NCBI RefSeq assembly: GCF_001279525.1
Contig: NZ_LGDY01000106.1
Location: forward strand, 62,001 to 126,000
Reading direction: 5' to 3'
Origin: Nocardia sp. NRRL S-836
Lineage (GTDB): Bacteria; Actinomycetota; Actinomycetes; Mycobacteriales; Pseudonocardiaceae
Length of the DNA: 64,000 nucleotides
This document shows, piece by piece, positions 53,815 to 62,425 of this stretch. The translations under genes and the position numbers were made by a program. The first letter of the stretch is position 1, and the number at the start of each line of letters is the position of its first letter. A model generated the notes under the pieces. The model saw only the letters and a list, made by a program, of their open reading frames with translations. It searched no databases and was not told the DNA's origin.

Positions 53815-56800
53815 ATGACTCACGCCGATGACCGAGCCGGCCTCGACACGTCCGTCGCCGGTGTTGCCCGCCGTCTGTGGGGCGTCGAGCCGGCGCCCGC
53901 GATTCCGCGGTATGCGGAGCCGGGTTGGCAGCTCTCGCCTCACCCGATCGACCGGCGGTGTCCGCGGTGTGCCGGGGAGTTGCACGGGCTCTACCGGGTT
54001 GCGGGCAACGTCGGCAAGCCTCGGCTCCAGGCGGCTGTGGTGTGTCCGCTGTGTCCGGCGTCGTTCAAGCTCAGTGACCTGCAGTTGGCGCAGCGGGCGG
54101 TGCTGGGCGAGTTGCGGCCGGAAGCGGTCGCTCGGCGGCTCGCGGATGACGAGCGCCTGTCCAAGCTGGCCGCCGAGCAACGGGTCAGGCCGTCGGCACC
54201 GGCTCACCGGCCGGAACCGGCGGTGGACCACCCGGCCGCGGCCGCCACGACGCCCGTCGCACCACGGCCGAGCCGGGTGGAGCGGCCGCAGGAGGAGGCT
54301 GGACCGCAGCACAACGGAAAGCAGGCCCAGACCAGGGCACAGTCGCCCGAAGTCGATGCACAGCCGCCCCGGCTCCAAGGGCAACCACCCCAGGTTGAAG
54401 CCCAGCCGCTCTGGCCGGACACCCAGCCATCCGCGCTCGACGACCAACCGCCCCACGTCGCGGCACAGCCACCCCGAGCCGAAGCACAACCGGCCCAGGC
54501 CGAAGGCGACACCCGGCAACCCGAGACGCAGCCGGAACGCGATCCCGCGACCCCGCCCCGCCGCACCTCGACCATCGTCACCGCGGCCAAGATCCGCCGC
54601 ATCCTCGCCGACGCCGATGCCACCACGGCACGCGACGACGTGCCGGTCGCGCTCCCGCCCGCGCCCGTCGAGCCCGAGCACCGGTTGTTGTTCTGGTGCA
54701 AGACGGTCGACCCCGAGTTGACCGTGCCACGACTGCCCGGCGGCACGGACGTGCGGGTCGTGTTCCCAGACGAGAACGAGTTCGACGAGCTGCGCGAACG
54801 GCTGGGCGCGGCGGGCGTCCCGTTCCGGGCGGTGCCGCACTGGGTCGAGGAGGAGTGGATCACCTCGGTCGACGCCGAGGACGGGTCGTTGGCACAACTG
54901 CGGGTGACGCCGTCGCTGACCGGGATGGCGGGTCTGGTCGCGGAACCTGCGGCGCCGCTGGACGGGGCGGACGCGCGGGCGGCGCGGGATGCGTTCGAGT
55001 TGTTGTGGGAGTTGCACGAGCCGGTTGACCGCACGGTGGCGCCGCAGCCGGTGCCCGCCGAGGAGCTGGTGCCGCGGGATTGGTTGCGGTTCCTGCCCTA
55101 CTCGACGTTGAACCCGGCGCAGGCGCAGGCGTGTCCTTCCATTGTGGATGGTGACGGGCACGTGGTGGTCACGGCGCCGACCGGTGCGGGCAAGACGGTG
55201 ATCGGGATGCTCGCGGTGTTGCGCAGCATCCTGGAGGACGGGCGCAAGGCGGCGTGGCTGGTGCCGCAGCGGACGTTGACCGACGAGCTGGACCGCGAGC
55301 TGGAAACGTGGCGTGGGCAGGGGTTGCGGGTCGAGCGGCTGTCCGGTGAGTACGCCGTGGACGTGGAACGGGTGCGGGCCGCGGATCTCTGGGTGGCGAC
55401 CACGGAGAAGTTCGAGGCGATCTGCCGGGCGTCGTCGTTGCAGACGGCGCTGGCCGAGGTCGGCTGCATGGTCGTGGACGAGATCCACCTGCTCGGCAGC
55501 GCCGGGCGGGGGGCGTTGCTGGAGGCGTTGCTCGCGAGGGTGCGAGGGGCGGAGTCGCCGGTGCGGATCGTGGGGTTGTCGGCCACGGTGTCGAACGCCT
55601 CGGAGGTCGCGGACTGGCTGGAGGGTGAGCTGGTGAGCACGACCTGGCGGCCGTCACGGCTCACGTGGCAGCTGCCGATGTTGCCGGCCACCTCGCGGCA
55701 CGCCGAGGCGTCGCGCATGCGGGAGCAGGCCGTCGCGGAGCTCGTGCAGCGGCACACCGCCGAGAAGGGCAGTGTCCTGGTGTTCTGCGGGTCGAAGCCG
55801 AAGGTGCGGTCGACGGCGCTGATGATCGCCGCCGAGCGTGGTGCGCCGGTGCACCTGGTGGGGCCGACGGACTTCGACAAGCTGGAGACCGTGTGCGCCG
55901 AGGTCGGGGTGCGGCTGCACTACGCCGACTGGGACGGCAAGCACGCGTCCGAGCAGGCGTTCCGCGCGAGGGAGGCGGACGTGCTGGTGGCCACGACCAC
56001 CGTGGCCGCCGGGGTGAACCTGCCCGCCCGCGCGGTCGTCGTGCGTGACACGAAGATCGGCACCGAGCCGATGGACACCGCGACGGTGATGCAGATGTTC
56101 GGCCGGGCCGGGCGGGTCGGCGCCGGGGAGACCGAGGGCTGGGCGTACCTGCTCACCGACGAGACCGAACGTGCCGAGTGGCAACGCCGGCTGATGGCGG
56201 GTTACTCGGTCTACTCCCAGATCTACGACAGCCTGCCCGACCACGTGCTCGCCGAGGTGTTGCAGGGCCGCATCACGACGGCCGTCGAGGCCGAGGAGTG
56301 GTGGCGGCAGACCCTCGCCTTCGCCCAGGGCGACGAGGACGTCGAACCGGTGCGCGACGCATTGCAGTTCCTCGTCGAGAAGGACTACCTCGGCCAGCAT
56401 GAACGTGACGGCGACACGGTGCTCACGGTCACCGAGCTGGGGCGGCTGACCGCCCAGCTCATGGTGTCGACCTACACCGGTGCCCGGTTGCGGCAGGTGC
56501 TCGGCATGCTGCCGGCCCCGGAGGACGCCGACACGGCGGAGGAAGCGCTGACCTGCGTGCTCGGCGTGACGGTTCCGGAGCTGGCCGACGCGCCGGTGGC
56601 CGAGGTCAACCGGCCTGCGGTGGCCACCGCGATCCGTGCTCGCGGCCGCACCTCGCGGCTCACCGACACGACGGCCGTCCAGGGGCTGGGGTCGTCCGCC
56701 AGCGTCCAGCGCGGTGATCTGGCGTGGGCGGCGCTGCTGCTCGTGGCCCGCTCACCGCAGCTGTTCACCGGCCGCGGGCGGCGGGCGGTCGCGGGCATTC

Positions 56801-57465
56801 CGCTGGGCTCGCTGTACCCGGTGCTGGAGCAGGCTCCCCGCTATCTCTCGTGGCTCGCGGCGCAGGGGTACCTGGGCACCGTGCACCCGTGGGTCGCGAT
56901 CGTGTCCGCCGACCTGGACCGGCGGGTGCGGTGGCGTGCCTGCACGCCCGGCCGCGGTGCCGGTCGGCTGCTGTGGATGTGCGAGCAGATGGCCACACGG
57001 GCGCACGCGAAGGAACTGGTGCCCGGCATGTGGCGCTCGGCGATCGGACGTGGTGTGCGCGCACCGGACTGGGCGCCGGGCCGGCCACCGGCGCACTGCC
57101 AGCTCGACCAGGCCGCCTACACCGCCCTGCTGCGCGAACGGACGACCGCCGCGCAGCTGACCGCACGCGGCGACGGGGTGACCATCACCGGCATCGCGGG
57201 CGCGGCGGCGGTCGCGTGGACGGGCCGCAGGCACACCGCGGTCACGATCACCAGGGCCACCACCGAGCTCGGCTACCCGGTGCTCGACGACGACGATCCC
57301 GACGCGGGCGCCGCCAGCGGTGCCGCCGTGTTCACCCGCCGCGGCGACCACCGGGCCACCGGCTGGCTCGCCGCGTACGGGCAGCTCACCACGTCCGCCG
57401 AGGACGCCGAGGACGCCGACAAGCCGGTGGCGAAGCCGGTACGGCGGGGTCTCGGCCGCGCCTGA
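53815..57465 (+). CDS. Ski2-like DEAD/DEAH helicase with zinc-finger head and Pro/Gln-rich linker
   Basis: 1216 residues. C49-x2-C52 and C77-x2-C80 form a treble-clef-like zinc finger. Residues ~130-255 are a disordered linker of short repeats (AQPPR, AQPPQV...). The RecA core follows: Walker A TAPTGAGKT at ~453-461, DEIH at ~556, GLSAT at ~587, and motif VI QMFGRAGRVG at ~759, whose R-A-G-R is the Ski2/Hel308 form. A winged-helix/ratchet region and an unrecognised ~200-residue C-terminus complete it. It unwinds nucleic acid with ATP; no partner gene (nuclease, methyltransferase) adjoins. DNA repair, RNA handling or solitary defence are all possible. Confidence 0.9.
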   Translation: MTHADDRAGLDTSVAGVARRLWGVEPAPAIPRYAEPGWQLSPHPIDRRCPRCAGELHGLYRVAGNVGKPRLQAAVVCPLCPASFKLSDLQLAQRAVLGELRPEAVARRLADDERLSKLAAEQRVRPSAPAHRPEPAVDHPAAAATTPVAPRPSRVERPQEEAGPQHNGKQAQTRAQSPEVDAQPPRLQGQPPQVEAQPLWPDTQPSALDDQPPHVAAQPPRAEAQPAQAEGDTRQPETQPERDPATPPRRTSTIVTAAKIRRILADADATTARDDVPVALPPAPVEPEHRLLFWCKTVDPELTVPRLPGGTDVRVVFPDENEFDELRERLGAAGVPFRAVPHWVEEEWITSVDAEDGSLAQLRVTPSLTGMAGLVAEPAAPLDGADARAARDAFELLWELHEPVDRTVAPQPVPAEELVPRDWLRFLPYSTLNPAQAQACPSIVDGDGHVVVTAPTGAGKTVIGMLAVLRSILEDGRKAAWLVPQRTLTDELDRELETWRGQGLRVERLSGEYAVDVERVRAADLWVATTEKFEAICRASSLQTALAEVGCMVVDEIHLLGSAGRGALLEALLARVRGAESPVRIVGLSATVSNASEVADWLEGELVSTTWRPSRLTWQLPMLPATSRHAEASRMREQAVAELVQRHTAEKGSVLVFCGSKPKVRSTALMIAAERGAPVHLVGPTDFDKLETVCAEVGVRLHYADWDGKHASEQAFRAREADVLVATTTVAAGVNLPARAVVVRDTKIGTEPMDTATVMQMFGRAGRVGAGETEGWAYLLTDETERAEWQRRLMAGYSVYSQIYDSLPDHVLAEVLQGRITTAVEAEEWWRQTLAFAQGDEDVEPVRDALQFLVEKDYLGQHERDGDTVLTVTELGRLTAQLMVSTYTGARLRQVLGMLPAPEDADTAEEALTCVLGVTVPELADAPVAEVNRPAVATAIRARGRTSRLTDTTAVQGLGSSASVQRGDLAWAALLLVARSPQLFTGRGRRAVAGIPLGSLYPVLEQAPRYLSWLAAQGYLGTVHPWVAIVSADLDRRVRWRACTPGRGAGRLLWMCEQMATRAHAKELVPGMWRSAIGRGVRAPDWAPGRPPAHCQLDQAAYTALLRERTTAAQLTARGDGVTITGIAGAAAVAWTGRRHTAVTITRATTELGYPVLDDDDPDAGAASGAAVFTRRGDHRATGWLAAYGQLTTSAEDAEDADKPVAKPVRRGLGRA

Positions 57466-57478
57466 GCCCGCACAGCGG

Positions 57479-58183
57479 TCACCCGGCGATCTTGTACCGG
57501 CCCAGCACCATCTGGGCCAGCTCGTCCGCGACCTCGTCCAGGGTCGCGTCGACCCATCCGACGACCCAGTCGTGCATGAGCCCGTTGACGGCACCGATGA
57601 TGGCGGCGGCCGTCATCCGGTAGTTGCCGGGCGGGATCTCACCGCGGGCGGCGGCCTCCGCGGCGAGCCGGTTGATCAGCTCGATCCAGAGCACGCGGCG
57701 TTCGAGGCGCTGGCGGTCCATGCGCGGGCTCACGCCGACGACCTCGACGTAGGCGATGCGGGCGTGGCGCAGGTCGGAGCAGGCGCCCTTCACGTACGCG
57801 TGCACGGCCACGGGCAGCAGCTCCGCCATGGACAGACCGGCCAGTTCGGGCAGCACCGCGGCGACCGCCTGCGCCGCCACGTCGTTGACGTGCAGGTGCA
57901 GGTCGGCCAGCAGGTCCTCCAGGGTGCGGTACTCCTCGTAGAACTGGCGGCTCGACAGCCCGGCCGCCTTGCACAGGTCGCCCAGCCGCGTGCCCCGGTA
58001 GCCCGGTCCGGCACCGAACAGCTCCAGGCCGGCCTCCCGGAACCGCGCGCGGCGCTCGTCACGGCGTTCGGCCGCGTCCTTGCCGCCGTACCGGCCCTCC
58101 GCCGGGGTGATCCTGCCTGCCAACTGTTCCTCCGTCGGACGATCTGCGGCCGTTTCCTCGACAGGTCTTGTGGCGGGCGTCAC
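57479..58183 (-). CDS. TetR-family regulator
   Basis: 234 residues from GTG 58183, without a clear ribosome site. A 45-residue N-terminal extension precedes the HTH (RRARFREAGLELFGAGPGYRGTRLGDLCKAAGLSSRQFYEEYRTLEDLL). The C-terminal domain is helical with a hydrophobic pocket. The 28-bp perfect palindrome at 58207-58234 lies 24 bases before the start, covering its own promoter and that of the divergent YVTN protein gene. Confidence 0.9.
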   Translation of the reverse strand: MTPATRPVEETAADRPTEEQLAGRITPAEGRYGGKDAAERRDERRARFREAGLELFGAGPGYRGTRLGDLCKAAGLSSRQFYEEYRTLEDLLADLHLHVNDVAAQAVAAVLPELAGLSMAELLPVAVHAYVKGACSDLRHARIAYVEVVGVSPRMDRQRLERRVLWIELINRLAAEAAARGEIPPGNYRMTAAAIIGAVNGLMHDWVVGWVDATLDEVADELAQMVLGRYKIAG

Positions 58184-58206
58184 CCCGACCCTACTATCCA
58201 GTAGCC

Positions 58207-58234
58207 AGATCTGAACTTGGCCAAGTTCAGATCT
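58207..58234. promoter_or_regulatory. Perfect 28-bp palindrome, TetR operator
   Basis: AGATCTGAACTTGG (58207-58220) followed directly by its exact complement (58221-58234). No mismatch, no spacer. Centred in the 158-base divergent region between the TetR gene and the YVTN propeller gene. Confidence 0.92.
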
Positions 58235-58341
58235 TACCGGGGCGTGTCCGCCGCCGGGACCCTGCGCACTCGTCCCGGAAACGGACCCGTCCCGAGTTCC
58301 CGCCATGCGTGTGGCAACCCACCTCACTCGGAGATGCAGCG

Positions 58342-59625
58342 ATGAACGCTACGTCCGACCCTGCACGGAAAGCCCTTTCCGGGAGCGCTCTCACGCGCCG
58401 CCTGACCCGCGCCGCCGCGGCGGCGACCGTTCTCGCCGCCTGCGTCACCACGCCGGGCGCCTCGGCCAGTGCCGCGGCCGAGCTGCGCGAGGTGATGTTC
58501 GTCGGCAACAACTGGGACGGCACCGCCGACGTCATCCGCTCCACCGGCGACTACGCCAAGATCGGCCGCCTCAACGTCGTCCCCGACAAGAACCAGCGGC
58601 TCACCGAGATCTACCTCAACCCGATCAAGCTCGCGTTCTTCCTCGGCATCCGGCAGGGCCCCGGCGAGGGGCACGACCAGCTGGTGGACGACATGTACGC
58701 CACGCCGGACGGCACGGCCATGGTCGTCTCCCGCCCCAGCTTCGCCGACGTCGTGTCGATCGAGCTGGCCACGGGCAAGCTGAAGTGGCGGTTCCCGGTG
58801 TCCGGCTTCCGCTCCGACCACATGGCCGTCTCCCCCGACGGCGGCAAGGTCGCGGTGTCGGCGTCCACGTCGAACACGGTGCACGTGCTGGACATCAACA
58901 CCGGCCGGCAGCTGGGCTCGTTCAAGACCGGTGACAAGCCGCACGAGAACGTCTTCACCGACGGCGGCCGCTACCTGTGGAACATGTCGATCGGCGAGGT
59001 CAACAACAACTTCGACGCACCGGACCAGGACTGGCTCAAGGGCGACCGGCACATCACCGTCGTCGACACCAGCACCTACCAGGTGGTGAAGACCATCGAC
59101 ATGCGCGGCCGGCTGGACGCGTTCGGCCGCAGCGACCTGTCCGACGCCGTGCGGCCCACGGTGTTCAGCCCCGACTACTCGAAGCTGTACTTCCAGGTGT
59201 CGTTCTTCAACGGCTTCGTGGAGTACGACATCGCCACCGACCGGGTCACGAGGGTGAAGACCCTGCCGAAGAACCCGAACACCAGCGACGACCGCACGAC
59301 GTTCGTCAACGACTCCCGCCACCACGGCCTGTCCATCAACCCCGACGGCAGCAAGCTCTGCGTCGCCGGGACCATGGACGACTACGCCACGGTCGTCGAC
59401 CGCGCCACCCTCGACCAGGGCCCGCTCGTCACGGCCGCCAAGCCCTACTGGGCCACGGTCAGCGGTGACGGCCGCGCGTGCATCATCTCCGAGAGCGGCG
59501 CCGACCAGGTCACCGCGATCGACTTCACCACCGGGCGCAAGGTCGTCTCGGTGCCGGTCGGTGACCACCCGCAGCGCGTTCGCATCGCCCGCATCACCGC
59601 CGGGTGGACCGGTCCCACCGGTTGA
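58342..59625 (+). CDS. Secreted YVTN-type beta-propeller protein
   Basis: 427 residues from ATG 58342 with GGAGATG upstream. A signal peptide with the L-A-A-C of a possible lipobox near residue 34 precedes an A-S-A-S-A segment that also suits plain Sec cleavage. The mature chain has repeated propeller blades (ATPDGTAMVVSRPSFADVVSIELATGKLKWRF; AVSPDGGKVAVSASTSNTVHVLDINTGRQ; ISESGADQVTAIDFTTGRKVVSVPVG). Outer binding or signalling protein; ligand unknown. Its tight pairing with a divergent TetR on a perfect operator suggests it is made only with a specific cue. Confidence 0.9.
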   Translation: MNATSDPARKALSGSALTRRLTRAAAAATVLAACVTTPGASASAAAELREVMFVGNNWDGTADVIRSTGDYAKIGRLNVVPDKNQRLTEIYLNPIKLAFFLGIRQGPGEGHDQLVDDMYATPDGTAMVVSRPSFADVVSIELATGKLKWRFPVSGFRSDHMAVSPDGGKVAVSASTSNTVHVLDINTGRQLGSFKTGDKPHENVFTDGGRYLWNMSIGEVNNNFDAPDQDWLKGDRHITVVDTSTYQVVKTIDMRGRLDAFGRSDLSDAVRPTVFSPDYSKLYFQVSFFNGFVEYDIATDRVTRVKTLPKNPNTSDDRTTFVNDSRHHGLSINPDGSKLCVAGTMDDYATVVDRATLDQGPLVTAAKPYWATVSGDGRACIISESGADQVTAIDFTTGRKVVSVPVGDHPQRVRIARITAGWTGPTG

Positions 59626-59906
59626 GCCGAGCGGCCGGCCGGGGTGTGCGCGCAGCTGCCGTACGCCCCGGTCATGCTGGCGGGCCGGGATGCGCACCCC
59701 GAAACGAGGGACAGACCGGGGCCGACGACCTCTGCTTTGACGCGGTCGAGCAGGGCGCGGTCCTCCGGCGGCAGCAGCCCGTCGATCACCCGGTCCAGGT
59801 AGTCGCACTGCCCCTGGCACAGCGAGGCGTGCCGGTCGGCACACGTGTGCTCGTGCTCGACCTGGCCGACGACGCGGCGGTGGTGGCTGAACGACAGCCG
59901 GATCAC
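59445..59906 (-). CDS. Doubtful small Cys/His-rich protein
   Basis: Minus-strand frame from GTG 59906, preceding the MbtH operon terminator. The first ~60 residues have protein-like character (HHRRVVGQVEHEHTCADRHASLCQGQCDYLDR, then a helix DRVIDGLLPPEDRALLDRVK) with three Cys and several His. The rest overlaps the propeller gene in antisense and looks like shadow. If real, it probably ends near 59650 through an unseen mechanism, or is a decayed fragment. Confidence 0.25.
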   Translation of the reverse strand: MIRLSFSHHRRVVGQVEHEHTCADRHASLCQGQCDYLDRVIDGLLPPEDRALLDRVKAEVVGPGLSLVSGCASRPASMTGAYGSCAHTPAGRSAQPVGPVHPAVMRAMRTRCGWSPTGTETTLRPVVKSIAVTWSAPLSEMMHARPSPLTVAQ

Positions 59907-59966
59907 GGGCCTGCGCAACACGATCAACGACGGCAAGCCCAGCCCAGCCGCCGGAAACGCCACCAC

Positions 59967-60008
59967 GCCCGGCCCCCGTACCGGCACAACGCCGAACGGG
60001 GGCCGGGC
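59967..60008 (-). terminator. Terminator of the capreomycidine operon
   Basis: GCCCGGCCCCCGT (59967-59979) and exact complement (59996-60008), with CGGC/GCCG pairing inside the loop. It starts 30 bases past the stop of mbtH. No T tract. Confidence 0.82.
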
Positions 60009-60037
60009 GTGGGCTCCGGTGCGGTCGCACCGGGTCG

Positions 60038-60268
60038 TCACCGCCCGGCGGCCAGGCGGTCGAGCTGGTCGCGGACGCTGCGCGGGCGCATGTCGGTCCA
60101 GTGCTGGTTGACGTAGTCCAGGCACGCCTGGCGGGTGTCCTCGCCGTGGGCGACGGTCCAGCCGGCCGGGACCTCGGCCAGCGTCGCCGGCCACAGGGCG
60201 TGCTGGCCCTCGTCGTTGACGACCACGAAGAAGCGGCCGTCCTCGTCGTCGAACGGGCTTGTGCGCAT
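60038..60268 (-). CDS. mbtH2: MbtH-like protein, second copy
   Basis: 76 residues from ATG 60268 with GAAGGAATC upstream; an in-frame extension to 60400 is Ser/Thr/Pro-rich and not family-like. It shows VVVNDEGQHALWP, EVPAGW, ACLDYVNQHWTDMRPRSVRDQ, the full signature. It differs from the left copy by a longer D/E-rich start. It ends the VioD/VioC operon, and so points to an NRPS with A domains needing it, which must lie right of the window. Confidence 0.95.
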   Translation of the reverse strand: MRTSPFDDEDGRFFVVVNDEGQHALWPATLAEVPAGWTVAHGEDTRQACLDYVNQHWTDMRPRSVRDQLDRLAAGR

Positions 60269-60278
60269 CGGGATTCCT

Positions 60279-61310
60279 TCAGTAGATGGTGCGGTCGTTG
60301 GCGGTGCGGCGGTGGGCGCGCGACTTGCGGAGGTCGCGGGCGATGTTGAGGCGGGTGAGCCAGCGGTCGGTGCCGTCGAAGCGGGCGGTGAACGGCTCAC
60401 GGCCGTGCGTGCCGCGGTAGTTGTCCAGGAACAGGACCTCGCCGGGCTTCAGGGCGTAGCCGGCGATGTTGGCGTCGATCGCCTTGACGATCGCGTCCAG
60501 CGCGGCGGCGGCCTCGGGGTCGGAGGCCGGGACCTCCATGAAGTACGGGTCGAGGCGCAGGTACGGGTCCTCCTGCGGGCCGAACAGGACCGCGATGGGC
60601 TGGGGGTCCGCGTCCAGGCCGGAGATCCACTCGTAGCTGCGGTCGCGCAGGCGGCGCAGCTGCTCGTCGCCGTCGTCGTTCTGGCGGTTCGCGGCGAGGT
60701 GGGAGCGGTCGGGCCGGATCGGGAAGCGTTCCTGGCGCAGGACCTCGACCACGTCGGCGGGCAGGTCGACGCCGTCCAGCGAGCCGTAGGTGGTGTTCAC
60801 GCCGTCGGGGTTGCGCAGGCACATCAGGCCCACGTAGTCGGTGCGCATCGGGTGGAACGCGTCCTCGATGTGCCACGTGAGCAGTTCCTCGCTGCCGGAG
60901 CCGAGCTGCTCGTACTGGTGCTCCTTGATGGGGAACACGTCGTGCAGCAGCCGGCCGTCCTGCTGGGTGGACCACGCGATGGGGTCGCCCAGCAGTGACG
61001 CGCACAGGTAGAAGAACAGGTCCTCGGCCAGCGTGGGCCGGCCCTCACCGCCGCAGTCCTTCCAGTGCGCGGGCGTGGGGCCGATGCGGTCGTCGTCGAC
61101 CCGGTAGCCGCCGACGACGCACAGCGGGTGCGGTTCGGTGAGGCGGAACTCGGTCAGGCCGGCCCGCAGGGCGCGGGGCAGCTCGTGGGCGATGACGGTG
61201 GCCTCGCGCACGAAGTCCGGGTCCTCGACCGTGCGGTACCGCTCGGCCAGCGAGGCGACGAGCGCGTCCGCCTCCGCGGCGTCCGATGTGGACAGTTCAA
61301 CTCTGAACAC
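60279..61310 (-). CDS. vioC: VioC/OrfP-type Fe(II)/2-oxoglutarate arginine beta-hydroxylase
   Basis: 343 residues from GTG 61310, overlapping the upstream gene by 14 bases. Iron ligands H147-x-E149 (TWHIEDAFHP) and H302 (DNYRGTHGREPF) plus the 2-oxoglutarate arginine R316 lie as in VioC (spacing from the second His to the Arg is 14 in both). The arginine-binding region YVGLMCLRNPDG is also conserved. In viomycin biosynthesis VioC makes (3S)-hydroxy-L-Arg, the substrate of VioD. The next gene upstream is VioD-like, so the same reaction pair is expected. Confidence 0.93.
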   Translation of the reverse strand: MFRVELSTSDAAEADALVASLAERYRTVEDPDFVREATVIAHELPRALRAGLTEFRLTEPHPLCVVGGYRVDDDRIGPTPAHWKDCGGEGRPTLAEDLFFYLCASLLGDPIAWSTQQDGRLLHDVFPIKEHQYEQLGSGSEELLTWHIEDAFHPMRTDYVGLMCLRNPDGVNTTYGSLDGVDLPADVVEVLRQERFPIRPDRSHLAANRQNDDGDEQLRRLRDRSYEWISGLDADPQPIAVLFGPQEDPYLRLDPYFMEVPASDPEAAAALDAIVKAIDANIAGYALKPGEVLFLDNYRGTHGREPFTARFDGTDRWLTRLNIARDLRKSRAHRRTANDRTIY

Positions 61311-62415
61311 GGGCCTTCTCCCCTGCGATCGCGAGCGTGTCGAGTCCTCTGGTGAACGAGGCGGTGGGACCGCCGTAGCCCAGCCGGACCCGGGTCGGGT
61401 CCCCGAAGCACGTGCCCGGCACGAGCAGCGTGCGGTGCTCGCGGGCCAGGTCGTGGCAGAAGTCGGTGGTGTCGGCGTGGCCGACCAGCCGCGGGAACGT
61501 GCTGGCGCCACCCATCGGTTCCGGCAGGTCGATCAGGTCGGGGTGGTCGGCGGCCCACTTGCGCAGCAGGCCCAGGTTGTGGCGGGCCTGCTCCATGCGC
61601 GGGCCGACCAGGCGCTCGGCGTTGCGGGCGACGCGGGTGGCGAGCAGCTCGACCAGCGGCGAGAGGTGCAACGTCATGCGGTCGCGCAGTTCCAGGGTGC
61701 CGCGCAGGACCTCCTGCGGCCCGATGGCCCAGCCGACCCGCAGGCCCGGCAGGCCGTAGCCCTTCGACAGGGTGCCGATGGAGACGGCCCGGTCGTAGTC
61801 GTGCACGGGGTCCACCAGCGGCTCGCCCTCGACCACCATCTCGCGGAACGCCTGGTCCCACACCAGGTACGCGCCCGCCTCCGCGCAGATGGCGACGAAC
61901 TCGTCGCGCTGGGCGGGCGTGAGCGACGCACCGGTCGGGTTGTGCGGGAAGTTCACGACGACGGCCTTGGCGCCGCCGATGACCGCGCGCAGGTCGTCGA
62001 GGTCGGGACGGAAGCCGTTCTCCGGCCGCAATGGCCACACGCGCAGGTCGCAGCCCATCGTGCGGGCGATCGACGTGTGCGTGTGGTAGGTCGGCTCGGT
62101 GACGACGACGGCGTCGCCGGGGTCGAGCAGGGTGCTGAGCACGAGGTAGATCGCCTCGCTGCCGCCGTGCGTGACCATGACCCGGTCCGGGTCGCCGGTC
62201 CCCCACTGCGCGGCGATGGCGGTGCGCACCTCCTCGCTGCCGTAGGAGGTGCTGTCGCGGAACACCACGGCGTCGAGCTCGTCGGCGTCGATGCCGAGCA
62301 GGGCCCGCAGGTCGGCGAGCGAGTAGTCCTCGACGCCGCTGCTGCCGATGTCGTCGTCCACCGCGAAGTAGTAGAGACGCATCCAGTCCTCTAGGGGCGC
62401 TGGTTCGAACTTCAT
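61297..62415 (-). CDS. vioD: VioD-type PLP-dependent capreomycidine synthase
   Basis: 372 residues from ATG 62415. Fold-type I aminotransferase frame with PLP lysine K218 (SIGTLSKGYGLPGLRVGW), the FPHNPTG loop at ~156-162 and D187 contacting the pyridine nitrogen. The start (APLEDWMRLYYF ... DISSSGV-like DIGSSGVEDYS) is that of VioD of the viomycin cluster, not of ordinary aminotransferases or MppP. VioD cyclises 3-hydroxy-Arg to (2S,3R)-capreomycidine. Between an ABC exporter and the VioC homologue, ten bases after the exporter stop. Confidence 0.93.
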   Translation of the reverse strand: MKFEPAPLEDWMRLYYFAVDDDIGSSGVEDYSLADLRALLGIDADELDAVVFRDSTSYGSEEVRTAIAAQWGTGDPDRVMVTHGGSEAIYLVLSTLLDPGDAVVVTEPTYHTHTSIARTMGCDLRVWPLRPENGFRPDLDDLRAVIGGAKAVVVNFPHNPTGASLTPAQRDEFVAICAEAGAYLVWDQAFREMVVEGEPLVDPVHDYDRAVSIGTLSKGYGLPGLRVGWAIGPQEVLRGTLELRDRMTLHLSPLVELLATRVARNAERLVGPRMEQARHNLGLLRKWAADHPDLIDLPEPMGGASTFPRLVGHADTTDFCHDLAREHRTLLVPGTCFGDPTRVRLGYGGPTASFTRGLDTLAIAGEKARVQS

Positions 62416-62425
62416 AGGACGCCTT

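Noticed and set aside
61297..62415. MppP-type arginine oxidase (enduracididine pathway)
   Set aside because: The N-terminal region and active-site segments follow VioD, and the gene pairs with a VioC-like hydroxylase.
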